Shown here in pieces: positions 1 through 10,960 of a stretch of 64,000 nt of DNA. Source of the stretch: Erythrophleum ivorense (lineage: Eukaryota > Streptophyta > Magnoliopsida > Fabales > Fabaceae); NCBI GenBank assembly GCA_026724425.1, contig JAIUCV010000227.1:496001-560000 (forward strand), in the 5' to 3' direction. The translations under genes and the position numbers were made by a program. Below the pieces are notes generated by a model. The model was not told the DNA's origin. It ran no database searches and saw only the letters and a program-made list of their open reading frames with translations. Positions within the stretch are counted from its first letter, which is position 1, and each line of letters starts with the position of its first letter.

Positions 1-1184
1 TCATGTAGGAAGCTCTCTTAGTGTCTTAAGAGTCTATATGAACTCTTAAATGTCATAAAATATGCTAGGTTCATGGTAGAGTTCAAGGTGCAATCAAAAC
101 CATAATCTCCCTATCTTGCAAATTCATGGCTTTTACTTAAATTTCTTTGAATATTCTTACTCTCCTTCCTTAAATTCATAGAATTCATCTTTGGTTCTAC
201 CCAAAGTTCAAGCCTCTTGCAGCTACATATATAGGGTGAAAATAGGGAAAAGAAGAGGGAAGGAGCAGCTACCATATGATGAAGATTTTACCTTGTTTCC
301 ATGGCTTTTCTTGCTTGTTTCTCACACTTTCCTTGGCCTCCTCTCTTCAAATCCGAATTTTTCCCTCTTGGTCGGACCCTAAATGAGCACAAAATACCTT
401 AATAAATCATAGAAAGGAAGAGGAGAACGAGAAGGAGTTTGGTGAATGAAAGTACTTGAGAAACAAAGATTTTCATAACTTTCTTGCCTTTTTCTTCCTC
501 TCTTGGTGAGCCTCAAGGAGCTGCTATTTTTCTGTAATTTGGGTAGAGGAATTCATGCTTAAGAAGGTGGGAGAAAAAGGGAGAAGTGTGTGGGAGCTTC
601 TAGAAACATATCTTTTCAAAAATTTCAATTTCGTCCTTCTGTAATGGCAATTTCGTTTTGACTTCTTTTAAGCTCCTTTTTTAGAACCATCTCTCCCATT
701 ATAAAATTTAGCTTCCAATTTAATAAAGTTCTTTTGAAATCACTCAATTTAGAGCTAAAACCTTACCGAACGAATCCGTCAAAGTTTAGGCTCACCGTTG
801 TTGGAAAATGTACACCTGAAGGGTTTTACCAGTCGTGGGACATGCCATGGTTTTTGGGGCCTTTGAGAACCCAGAAAACTCAAAAATTTTATTTAAAAAT
901 TCCTCTTGTAAAAATTCTAAGATTTACTCAAATTTACGAAAATGCCATTATGTTTCATTAGTTTTTCATTCAATTTCATTTGTTTATTCTAACTCTATTT
1001 TTCTTTCTGTCCAAGCCCGAGTTTCTTGTTTTTAGTAGTCTAGAATGCTACTTAAATTTTTTAGGACCTTAACTAATTTATTTTGGGGGACTTGCTTTTG
1101 TATCTGGTGAATTTCGTACATTGACGGAGAAACCGTACACCATTTCTCACGTTTTCTCTCGTTTTTAAAGAACTAGATATTACA
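1..1184 (-). mobile_element. LTR of a Ty3/gypsy element, cut by the window edge
   Basis: On the minus strand the sequence starts tgtaatatctag at 1184, the same TG start as the other long LTRs here. It shares with the LTRs at 23151 and 63275 a block that by chance encodes a PEGF...PWFLG.LRT-like string (about 780-890 here). The purine/pyrimidine-rich stretch at 420-590 has counterparts in the other LTRs. The 3' end of the LTR lies left of base 1, so a TSD cannot be checked. The short reading frames in it are not genes. Confidence 0.6.
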
Positions 1185-1189
1185 AGATG

Positions 1190-2000
1190 CATTTCCAAAT
1201 TGGCTAAATTATTTTCTCATCATCCTTTATTTTTAGCATTAATTTCTTTATTTAATTTGACTAGGTTTAGCTTGTTAATTAGAGAATTTGATGGCTAAAT
1301 GTATTGGATTAATTTGCTTTGTATTTTGATTGTAATTTCACATTTAGAGATTTATTTTGATGACTAAGTATTTGTAGAAATTCTAGAATTAATGGCTATT
1401 TGATTTGCTAGTCAATTCCTCTTGTTTTTAGGCTAATTAGTGCAATGATTATTGTATTAAGTGGCTAGACTTTTGTGTGATTATTGTACTTGAGGAATTC
1501 CTGAATCGAATTAGTTAATTAGCAATTTTAAGTGGATTGTTTAGCTACTTTAGTGAGCACTTAGGTACTATTTTTGTGTGTTCTTATCCCTAACTCAAGT
1601 GACTAATTTTTCAAGGTTCCTTATAATTGTAATTTCCTTAATAAATAGTCATTTGAATCTTGGATGGTAATTCAAGAATTTTTATAAAGAATATACTAAG
1701 AAGTAAGAATTTAAGTCTAAGTTTAGTATATTAAAAGGGAGCAAGGACAATTGAATCTTAGGAAGTCTATCCAAAGGCTAGTCACCATACTTTGTCTAAT
1801 TGTTGCCATCACTTAGTATTAAGTTTTTAATTCTTATTATTTTCTTTAATTTAATTAGAATTTAGGAATTCAGAAACCCCCTAAACATTTCTCATTTATT
1901 GCCACTAGAAGAACTTTTTCATAAATAATTAGAAGCAAAAACACATTGAGAAATGACCTAGGTTGTACCATTAACTACAAACCTTTAATCAACCTAGTTT
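1190..2000. other. AT-rich stretch, no gene seen
   Basis: About 800 bases of AT-rich sequence between the LTR at 1-1184 and the first recognisable gypsy pol codons. I see no reading frame, tandem repeat or terminal motif. It is probably decayed transposon or inserted sequence that replaced the 5' half of the neighbouring retroelement. Confidence 0.4.
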
Positions 2001-2004
2001 ATTT

Positions 2005-4177
2005 AAGGCTACTTGACACAGTCGTCAGGGAGACTAAGGACGATTATAGAGATTAGGAGTTTCCTAAGTTTGGTAGGGTACTACAGTAGGTTTATGCAAG
2101 ACTTTTTTCATATAGCTGTGTCACTGACTAGACTTGTTAGAAAAAAATGTACCATTTGTGTGAGATGAGAAATGTGAGCACAATTTTTAAGAATTTAAGT
2201 ATAAGTTGACCACAACACTAGTTCTAGTTATCCCTGACCCAAGAGAGACTTTTGTAGTTTATAGAGATGCTTCTAAGAAAGGGTTAGGATGAATACTCGT
2301 GCAAAAGGGCAGAGTAGTAGCTTACGCTTCTAGATAGTTGAAACTATATGAAGAAAATTATCCCACCATGATTTAGAACTAGCAGTAGTTGTATTTGCTC
2401 TTAAGATATAGATACACTACCTTTATAATGTAATTATAGAAATTTATAATGATCATAAAAGTCTCAAATACCTATTTGAATAGAAAGAGTTAAACATGAG
2501 GTAGAGAAGATGGTTAGAATTTTTAAAAGATTATAATTATACTTTGAAATACCATCTAGGTAAGGCAAATGTAGCTGCAAATGCATTTAGTAGAAAATCT
2601 TTGCATATAGCCTATATGATGCTAAAAGAGTAGGAACTCCTTGAGAGATTTAAAGATATGAATCTCTCATGTCAAGTGCATTCTGGTAAGTTGCTAATGA
2701 GTGAAACTTGAATAGAAAATAAGTTGAGGAGTCAAATAAGAGAGGGTTAGCAAAAAGGTAAATTCATAAGAAAGGTTAGAGACCAAATATCCCAGGGCAA
2801 GACCTTAAAGTTTAATTTGTCTAAGGATGGAATAATAAGGTACAAGGATAGGTTGGGTGTACCTAGAAACTTAGAGTTGAAGGAAAGAATACTAGGAAAG
2901 GCACATAAAAGTAAATACACCATTCATCTAAGTAAGAATAAAATGTATCATAATTTAAAGAAAATTTTCTGGTAGCCTGAAATGAAGACTGACATAACAG
3001 AATATGTTGCTAGAGGTTTAATATGTCAGAAAGTTAAGATTGAACATCATAAGCCAGCTGGGTTACTTCAGCCCTTACATATCCTTGAGTGGAAATAGGA
3101 TAGCATAGCTATAGATTTTATTATAGGCTTGCCTAGGACATCATCAGGGCATGATGCTATATGGGTGATAGTGGATATATTAATTAAGTCTACCCATTTC
3201 TTAGCAACTAGAGCCATATACATCTTAAATAAATTAGCCCAACTATACATAAAAGAAATAATAAGACTATATGGGGTACCTAGGAGCATAGTATTAAATA
3301 AAGATCCTAAATTTACCTCAAATTTTTAAAGATCATTACAAGATACCTTAAGAATCAAATTAAGATTTAGCACAACTTACCATTCCCAAACAGATGGCCA
3401 AATAGAAAGAACCACCCAAATCCTAGAGGACATGTTGAGGGCTTATCTATTGGAGATGAAAGGGATCTGAGATATCTATTTACCACTAGCAAAAATTGCT
3501 TACAATAATAGCTATCAAGCACCATATGAGGCATTATATGAGAGGAAGTGTAAGCCTTTAGTGTGTTTAGTTAAGCTTGGGAAAAGGAGCCTTATAGGCC
3601 CATAACTAGTAGACCAAACCTTCAGACAAATAGAAATAATTAGAAAGAACTTCTAATAGCACCAAGTAGGCAAAAGAGTTATATAGATAGAAGAAGGCCA
3701 TTAGAGTTTAAGGTTAGAGATTATGTATTCATTAAAGTGTCTCCAGTTATAAGGATAGGTAAGTCTATAAAAAATAAAAGGCTTAGTCCAAAGTATATAA
3801 GTCTATTCTAGATTCTAGATAAAGTCAAATTTGTAGCCTGCAGACTTACTCTTGCTTTAAACCTAGCCCAAATAGACGATGTATTCAATGTATCCAAACT
3901 TAAAAAGTATAAGTCTAACAACTCACATGTCATAGAATATGAGAATGTGCATTTATAAGACAATTTGCCTTATATGGTATACTAGATCATATCGTGGGTG
4001 CTAAGGTTATGCAGTTAAGGAACAAAAGCATGCTGCTAGTGAAAAGTGGTTTGGAAAGGACTATCTCCTAAGGAGACCACCTTGGAACTGGAAGAAGAAA
4101 TGAGAAAGAAGTATGCAAAGCTATTTCAAAAAAGTATATACTTAAATTTCAAGGACAAAATTTTATTTGAAGGGGAA
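2005..4177 (+). pseudogene. Ty3/gypsy chromovirus pol remnant (end of RT, RNase H, integrase, C-terminal tail)
   Basis: Three-frame reading gives the pol order. The end of RT (EIRSFLSLVGYYSRFM) is at about 2045-2100 and RNase H at about 2270-2600 (LELAVVVFALK, then YTLKYHLGKANVAANAFSR). Integrase follows with a zinc-finger region at about 2900-3050, a core starting AIDFIIGLPRTSSGHDAIW at about 3110, KDPKF near 3303 and TYHSQTDGQIERT near 3378. The tail has an acidic ATWE-like segment around 4075-4125. Many in-frame stops and shifts make it dead. The second catalytic position of the integrase core reads NKDPKF, where the family usually has DRDP. The 5' half (gag, protease, most of RT) is missing. 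It ends at a polypurine tract and its 3' LTR. Confidence 0.8.
4166..4177 (+). other. Polypurine tract of the gypsy element
   Basis: The purine run gaaggggaa lies directly before the LTR start tgtgatatcc. It follows a stretch that reads like NFKDKILF, the usual end of plant chromovirus coding regions. This fixes both the element's orientation and the LTR boundary at 4178. Confidence 0.7.
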
Positions 4178-5977
4178 TGTGATATCCATTCTTTTTAATT
4201 TGAACCAAAACTAAGGAAATGACAAAAAAAGACCCTATAATAGAATGAAATAGGGTCAAGTAAGAATAGAATAATAATATAGTATCCAAAAGTGAGGTAA
4301 TAAAGCTAAAGATGGCTCAAAACTAAAGTTAAAGTGCCTAAACAAAATAAACTGAAAAAGCAAGGGCAAAATCATAATTTTAGGAAACTTGTAAGAAACT
4401 CAAAAGAAAAAGTTTTAAATGGCAAAATTAAGGAACCGTCAAAATGACCAAAACTTTTACAGTGTACATTTTAGATCGTTAGTTGACTTGAACTTTAACT
4501 AGACAATTTAGAATGGTTCTAAACCTCATAAAATTAAAAATAAATATTTTTAATAAACTAAAGGACCTGAATTTTCATATAGAAAAGATAGTTTTCAAAA
4601 AGGAGCTAAAATGAGCCTAAACAAAGAAAATTATATGGAAGGGCATAATGAAATTTTTTGGATTTATTATAGACTACCTTTTTTCTTCCTTATTTCAGCC
4701 ATGCCACATTCCATTTCTTAGAATCGACTCATATTGCTCTAGAACTAGCAACTCAAGTCACCCAAAAAGGAGGAGGAAAAGGGAGGAAAAAAGCCAAGAT
4801 TAAGTAAGTAAACATGCTCTTTTTCATGGTCTTGCTTTCACCATTCTTGTTCTCCTCTTTAAACCCTCTCTCTTAGTGGTTTTAACTTCTTAAAAGGAGC
4901 ACGTTTGTGGCTAGTTTTTTGCAAAAATGAGAGAAATTAAGGAAAAGTAGTGTAGTTTCAAATTCTTCTCTTGAAAAGCTTTAAAACAAGGTATGTTTTA
5001 TGGTGAAAGCTTGCTTCTTCCTATCTTCTCTCTTCCGTTCATGTTCGGCCAGCTTTAAAACAAGGAATGTTTTATGGTGAAAGCTTGCTTCTTCCTATCT
5101 TCTCTCTTCCTTTCATGTTCAGCTAGCTTTAGAGGAGGTTAAGGAGAGATGATATTTAGCCAAAACAAATTGGAAACAAGGGTTTCAAGGCATAAGGATT
5201 AAAATTATGCAACTAAAATCATTAAAGAAGCCTTAGAAGTGAAGATAGGATAGTTACGATTTCTATTGCACTTAAAGAAGTATAGAACTCTAAGAGGATA
5301 ATTTAAGTCATATGAGAGTATAATTAGACTAAAAAGAAGTTAAAGATTGTGTATATGCATCAAATTCTTAAAGAGAAGAAGAAAAACTCTAATTGGCTTT
5401 CATGTGAGGGTAGTTTTGGCCAAGGCATGGTTAAAGTACTCAGGGAGTGTTTTCTTGAGTTCGAATTATTTAAAAGGCCTAGATGTGACCACTAAATAAT
5501 TATGAAACCATTGGATTGAATTTAGGAGCTCTAGATTGAAAGTTAAATTTTTAAGATCTAAAGTAGGTTAAAGAAGCAAGTTAGTCTCAAACCCTTTTAA
5601 CTAAGCATATGATGATTCAAATGAGTTTCCTTAAAGTTATAAGACTTATTGCAAGAGAGAGTTTGGGGTTTAGAAAGTGAAAACCAAGGGTTATTTCTTA
5701 ATGGACCTAAGCTAGTCTTAAATTCTATATTAGACTTTAATGGAATCAAGTGTTAGTAATGAAACTTAACATGGATTCAAATGATTTAATTTGTCTTATG
5801 GATTAATATTTGTAGGCCAATCTAATCCAAACTTACCTAATTGTGAGTGCCAAGCTAAGAAAAGCTAAGCAAAGTGAACCAAGAAGTGGATTAATGGCAT
5901 TTTGAGACTTCACAAGCTCTAAGATAACTTTATCTCCCTTTTTTACATACGTATAAATGCTTGAATGAGTTGAAGTG
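4178..5977 (+). mobile_element. 3' LTR of the gypsy element, first part
   Basis: Starts with tgtgatatcc after the polypurine tract. It carries the same landmarks as the other long LTRs: the ggagctaaaatgagcc block about 430 bases in, the gggcataatg block, then a purine-rich patch followed by a pyrimidine-rich one. It is interrupted at 5977 by a minus-strand solo LTR flanked by aagtg and resumes at 13557. Confidence 0.7.
4977..5124 (+). repeat. Two-copy 74-bp tandem duplication inside the LTR
   Basis: Two adjacent 74-base units beginning agctttaaaacaagg differ at only a few bases. The other LTR copies in the window do not show this duplication at the same place, so it looks recent and specific to this copy. 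Confidence 0.85.
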
Positions 5978-7971
5978 TATAACACCTTAACTATCTAGCT
6001 CTTATTTAATTATTATTGTTTAACAACAAGCCCATTTACTGATGAAAGAAAATACTAAATCCAAAATTTCTAAGATGTAAACACTTGCCTTTTTCATAAT
6101 TTCTATGTCAGTCCAATATTTACCACAAAAGTCATACATACATAATATTCTAAGAAAAATCTGGCAAAATTTTCCCGTATAAAATTGACTATATAGAGCA
6201 ATCAAATGGTCACATTTTAATCCAAACTCACAAACATGAAAAAATATAGATAATAATACTATCAAGTAACACAATCTAGACATATATCATTATTTGGTTC
6301 TAAATAACTTAAAATGGAATTAAATCACTGTCAACAGTGTGCACATAACTCTATTACTAAGGAATTAAAACTTAATACATATATTCATTGTAATATTACA
6401 ACAAAATTTGATACAAAATATTTTTGTAGATTTGTAGTTCTAAACATCATTTTTTCTATTTTCCTTTGCTGGCACTGGTGCTTCACTTGGCATCGGTTAA
6501 TGGGAAAATAAATATGGGGGTGAGATTCAGGAGAGTCTTAATAGTTATACTTAAATTACCTAAAATAAGTATGAGATAGTTAAGTAAGAATAATGCAAGT
6601 ATGAATAGTCACATAAAGCTAATATAAATGCTTTACATGTTTACAATATACTTTATCATGGTCATGAATCTTAGCTTAGCTCAAGCTTTTCTCTTGGGCT
6701 TGGGAGAACTACTATGTTTATTCTCATTGCCCCTCTTTATCTTATAGCCTTATCTTATTAAACATAACATGCAAAATATGACATATAACTAATGTAACGT
6801 AATATAGCATATACTGTGATAAAACAATCAATACAATACAATGTATACCAAGTTCAAACAAGTTTGCATGCAACTAAATAAGGAAGAGTAAGCTACCTTA
6901 TATAGGTGATAAGAATCCAATAAGACCTTTTACTTTCCTATTATGTTTCTTCCTCTGTTTCTTTTTCTTTATCAGCTCTACACCTCTAATGAGATGGAAC
7001 CTCACTAACTTGTCTTAAAAATATCACATAAATATATTATCAACATCTAAAGCTCATAACAACCTCTCTTAGATCCCTATGACTTTTATCTATATCTTAG
7101 GCCACTTAAAGTGTACTTAAAAACTCTCTTTTACATACTTTTCAAGATACATGCTTAGTAGGTGGCAATTATACCATCTAAAATGCTTAAATTTTACCAT
7201 ATTCAGGGGTCTAAACATATGAAATTCCTTTTGGATTTTGCTCCCTATAAGTGGTTTTTGCTTAGGCTTTAGGTTAGAGATTCCACTAAACCTAAATCCT
7301 AGGCCAACTTATCCTTCTAAAATTCATAATTCAAACCATAAATTTCATATTTACTACTCATATGGTCATTGCCACTATTCATTAAGTAGTTTCACTTTTC
7401 CACGTAACGGGACTCATTATATAATCTTCAACTTCAAGGGGTAACTTCTAAAATTCAACTTCTAGGCTTAAAAATCTCATCATATATGATCTATATAGCC
7501 ATATTAGGATCTATTAGAAGCATTACAAACTTGCTCACACAAACTTAATACTAATGGGTTTCATATTATCCTTTATTGAACCCTAAATTTTCAACTTCCA
7601 AAATCTAACTTCTAAATTCAATTTAATACTTCCATTATTGTTCTTATATCATTTTAAGACTATCCATGTCCCTAGAATCAATTAAAAAACTTCTTAACCC
7701 TTTAAATTTCTTCTTGGGCGAAAAAGGCATCATAAAACTCTAACTTAGAAATTTCAAAGTTTCAATCAATTTTGGTCTTAGATTCTTGTTCTGTGTATCT
7801 TAGAAATCTAAACACACTAATTAAGAGTTGAAAATAATATGGTTACCCATTCTTCTAGCCTTGGCCAAACCCATCCCACAGCATGGTCTAGATTGCTTCC
7901 TTTCATGATTCAATGGAAACCACATTAGATATGGAATCCTTGCATAATAAAACCCTCACTTCTATCAAGAA

Positions 7972-8115
7972 TGTAACAACCAGGAAAAAGAAGAAGAAGA
8001 AGAAGAAAAGAAAACAGAAAAGAAAAGAGAAAAGAAAAGGGAAAGAAAAGAAAAGCTGAAAATTTTTGGAAGCTGAAAATTTTCTAAGTCTGCTAGCTAC
8101 AGCCCGGCTAGCTAC
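7972..8115 (+). repeat. Truncated copy of the LTR start (direct repeat of 9702-9840)
   Basis: The start tgtaacaaccagg, the (aag)n-rich purine run and the gctgaaaattttctaagtct block match 9702-9840 closely. Similarity stops near the gctagctaca motif at about 8115. Confidence 0.85.
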
Positions 8116-8149
8116 AAATCAAATCAAGTGTGGTGTAACAATAATTAAA

Positions 8150-9589
8150 CTAGATTATACAATTCAAATAAGTATGGGAGGTCATGGCTCTATTTTTTAT
8201 GGGCATAGATGCATGCAATTCGTAAGGTAAAGTGCACATACTCAAACCCAACGTCCTAGCACAATTATAAGATATGAATGAATTAGGGTTCCCTAAAAGC
8301 GGGGCTATTGACTAGCACTCAAATCAAATAAAACATTGATAGTATAATTATTAATCTTAATAGTATCTTAGATCAGACTCAAAAATCTACTAACTTCCTG
8401 TAGTATCAGGGGTAAAACTCTACCCTAGGTCTATGATTTGGGTGTAGGAGTTACCTCCCTCTACTACAAACAATCTCTAGCTATATACCCCAGCTTACCA
8501 TATTTGAAGTAGACATTCTATCCTGCATAGCATGGTCTAGGTCCATGGTTCTTACCACACTAACAACAAGGCATTAAGGTGGAACTACCTTTGCCTAACT
8601 GAGCTAATTTCCTTCTGTTTCTTCCTTTTTTGTTCCACAACCCCTTTACCACCTTTCTTACTATTGTCGGTCGCTATCTTTTTTTCCTTGGGTATTTTGT
8701 TCTCTAGAAAAGGGGTTTTTAAAACTAAAGCTGGTTATATTCTTTTTAGGTTGCTTTTAGTAACCTTGTAGGCCTTAACCAGGGCATTAAAATCTTTGAT
8801 TCTCTGGGGTACTCTATCTCTAATCTCATGTAATAACCCCTTTTCTAGTTCATCTGCTCTCCACCTTTCATTATTTTACTTCTAGAGGTATAAGGAATAT
8901 TTGGAGAGCTCAAAGAGCTTGGTTACATGCTAATTAATTGACATATTTTCTATCTAACTTAACAAGATAAATTCTAATTCCTTCTTATTCTGTACTGAAC
9001 TAGGGAAGTATTTTTCATAGAATTCCTATAAAAATGTCTCCCAATTGATTGGGATGTTCTTTAACCTTAGTGTCGATTTTGTACTCCTCGATCAATAGTC
9101 AGCTTCCTTTTTTAATTGAAAATTGGCCAACATGGCCTTTTGCTTGGACGTGCACTCTATAACTATGAATATCTTCTCCAAGTGCATAATCCAAGCCTAT
9201 GCTTTCTTTGTATTAAGCTCATCATCAAATGTTGGAGGCCCATATTTCTTGAATTGTGTTATAACCTACTAGGTGGTGAGTTGAGTTTGCACAAGAGGTA
9301 TCTAAGCTAGTGGAGTATGAGAATTCTATTAGTTCTGTGGCATCTGACCTAAGGGATTTGCCTCAAAATTCTCGGGATGGTCTGGGTGTGGTGGCCAAGA
9401 AGGATTAGGCCTCTCAGTTTCTCTTTCAGCCAATCTTTCTCGCATTTGCATAATTACCTCTTACTATTACTACATCATGACCTACTATTGATCCAGGCAA
9501 GCCATAATAGCCTTAAGGGCTTCAGCCATGGGATCAATTAGCTCTGCTTTAGACACTTTAGAAGGCTTTCCTCTCCTAGTATTTACCAT
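8150..9589 (-). pseudogene. Gypsy gag remnant in antisense inside the composite element
   Basis: Read on the minus strand from ATG at 9589, the frame opens MVNTRRGKPSKVSKAELIDP, a start typical of plant Tekay/Del-type gag. Gag-core segments follow: a WIMHLEKIF-like segment (about 9190), NWETF..EFYEKYFPSSVQ (about 9030) and DELEKGLLHEIRDRVPQRI (about 8820). Degenerate zinc-knuckle remnants such as CGKNHGPRPC lie near 8540. Stops and frameshifts are frequent and no protease or RT follows. It runs opposite to the LTRs that flank it. It could be the gag of the surrounding minus-strand family, caught by rearrangement. Confidence 0.7.
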
Positions 9590-9814
9590 CTTATCTAAAA
9601 CAATTCAAACATAATTTAGTGCAAAGCATACACATATGTCACACTTAAACACCCAAGGTTCCCGAACAAGCCAATACTTAACATGAAACCCCTATCCTCA
9701 ATGTAACAACCAGGAAAAAGAAGAAGAAAAAGAAAAGAAAAAAGAAAAGAAAAGAGAAAAGAAAAGGGAAAGAAAAGAAAAGCTAAAAATTTTTGGAAGC
9801 TGAAAATTTTCTAA

Positions 9815-10055
9815 GTCTGCTAGCTATAGCACGGCTATAGTGAATGTATCTGTTCTCTATAGCGAGAAATGGTCTAGCTATAGTGAGACTACCTTCTAGC
9901 TATAGCGAGAATGCTTCTAGCTATAGCGAGTTCGGGCACCCCATACAAAAACCAGGGAGTTGCTCGCCGTAGCGCATGCTGTAGCAAAGGCAGAGGTCTG
10001 GGACTTATTCGAACTCGCCGTAGCGAGGGTTATAGCTCGCTATAGCGAGGGTTAG
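9815..10055 (+). repeat. Array of gctatagcgag motifs
   Basis: At least eight spaced copies of agctatag(c/t)gag or close variants within about 240 bases. The core tcgctatagcga is a 12-base palindrome. The array recurs inverted at 20920-21050 in the related solo LTR, so it is a conserved part of the upstream LTR region. A role in transcription is inference. Confidence 0.8.
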
Positions 10056-10789
10056 TCCGGAAAAGAGAGAAAAAGAGAATTTGACTTTTTAAAAGCCTCC
10101 AAATCTCTTCTTTCTTCTTCTAACTAACTCAAGCTCACTTTAAGAGAGAGAAAAGGGTGGAGGAGAGAGAGAGAAGCTTAGGAGAGGAAGGAAGAATAAG
10201 AAAGGTAAGGATTTCCATGGCTTTTCTCTTAGTATATTACTCTTCTCCCCTTACCCTCTCTTTCCACAGTTTTGGTTGTCAAAATAGTTAGGTCTTGAGC
10301 TTGGTTCAAAAGAGGGAGAGTGGAAAATCACTCTTAAGGGAGGTTAGAAGTCATGTAGTCTCTTTTCTTGAGTTCCTTTCTTAAGAGCTTGAGAGAGGGA
10401 GAATAGTTGATGAGTTTCTAGTGAGAGAAAGAACCCTAGCTTGATATGCTTAGTAGGGTTGCTAGAACGAGATCCCTAACTTCATGAATAAAGTGTTAAG
10501 AGAATAATTTCATGTTTCTTGTATGGTTAGGCTCAAGAAAAGCATTCCCATCTAGAAGTGGTTGTGAAACCAACAAGGGAGGAGACAAATTGAAAGAGAA
10601 AGTTGTGAATAGCCAACAAGGTAGCTCTCTCCACCTTCTTTCATACATAATGGTGTGCTTACATTGTTTTACTTGTGTGTATGTATGATTTGAGCTATGA
10701 GAAGTATGTTAGCATGATGATGCCTTATGTGTTTTAATGATGTTTTATGTGATTTCTTGGGTTTGCTTGAGTATGGAAAAGCCAATAAC

Positions 10790-10960
10790 CCTTTAGCCAT
10801 GGTGAGGATGAGCCAAAACCCTCAAGTTGGTTGAGACAAAGTAAAGAGTCTCCCAAAAGTGAGGTTGACTCCTAAAGAGTAAGGGTTGAGTCTAAGAACC
10901 TTTAAGTATGGGTGAGGCAAATCCAAAATCTACAAGTGAGTGGGTGAGGCTAACCCATGT
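10790..10960 (+). repeat. GTGAGG/CCAAAA short tandem array in the LTR
   Basis: Imperfect ~30-35-base units of the form (g)tgagg...agccaaaacc/agtctc. Related arrays lie in the LTRs at 19980-20165, 21615-21815, 24890-25090 and 61290-61425. Confidence 0.7.

Noticed and set aside
734..961. Frame with PEGF...PWFLGPLRT, repeated at 23375-23614 and 62870-63145
   Set aside because: The similar peptides arise because all three lie in related LTR sequence. The frame has no conserved start or stop and no protein family fits.
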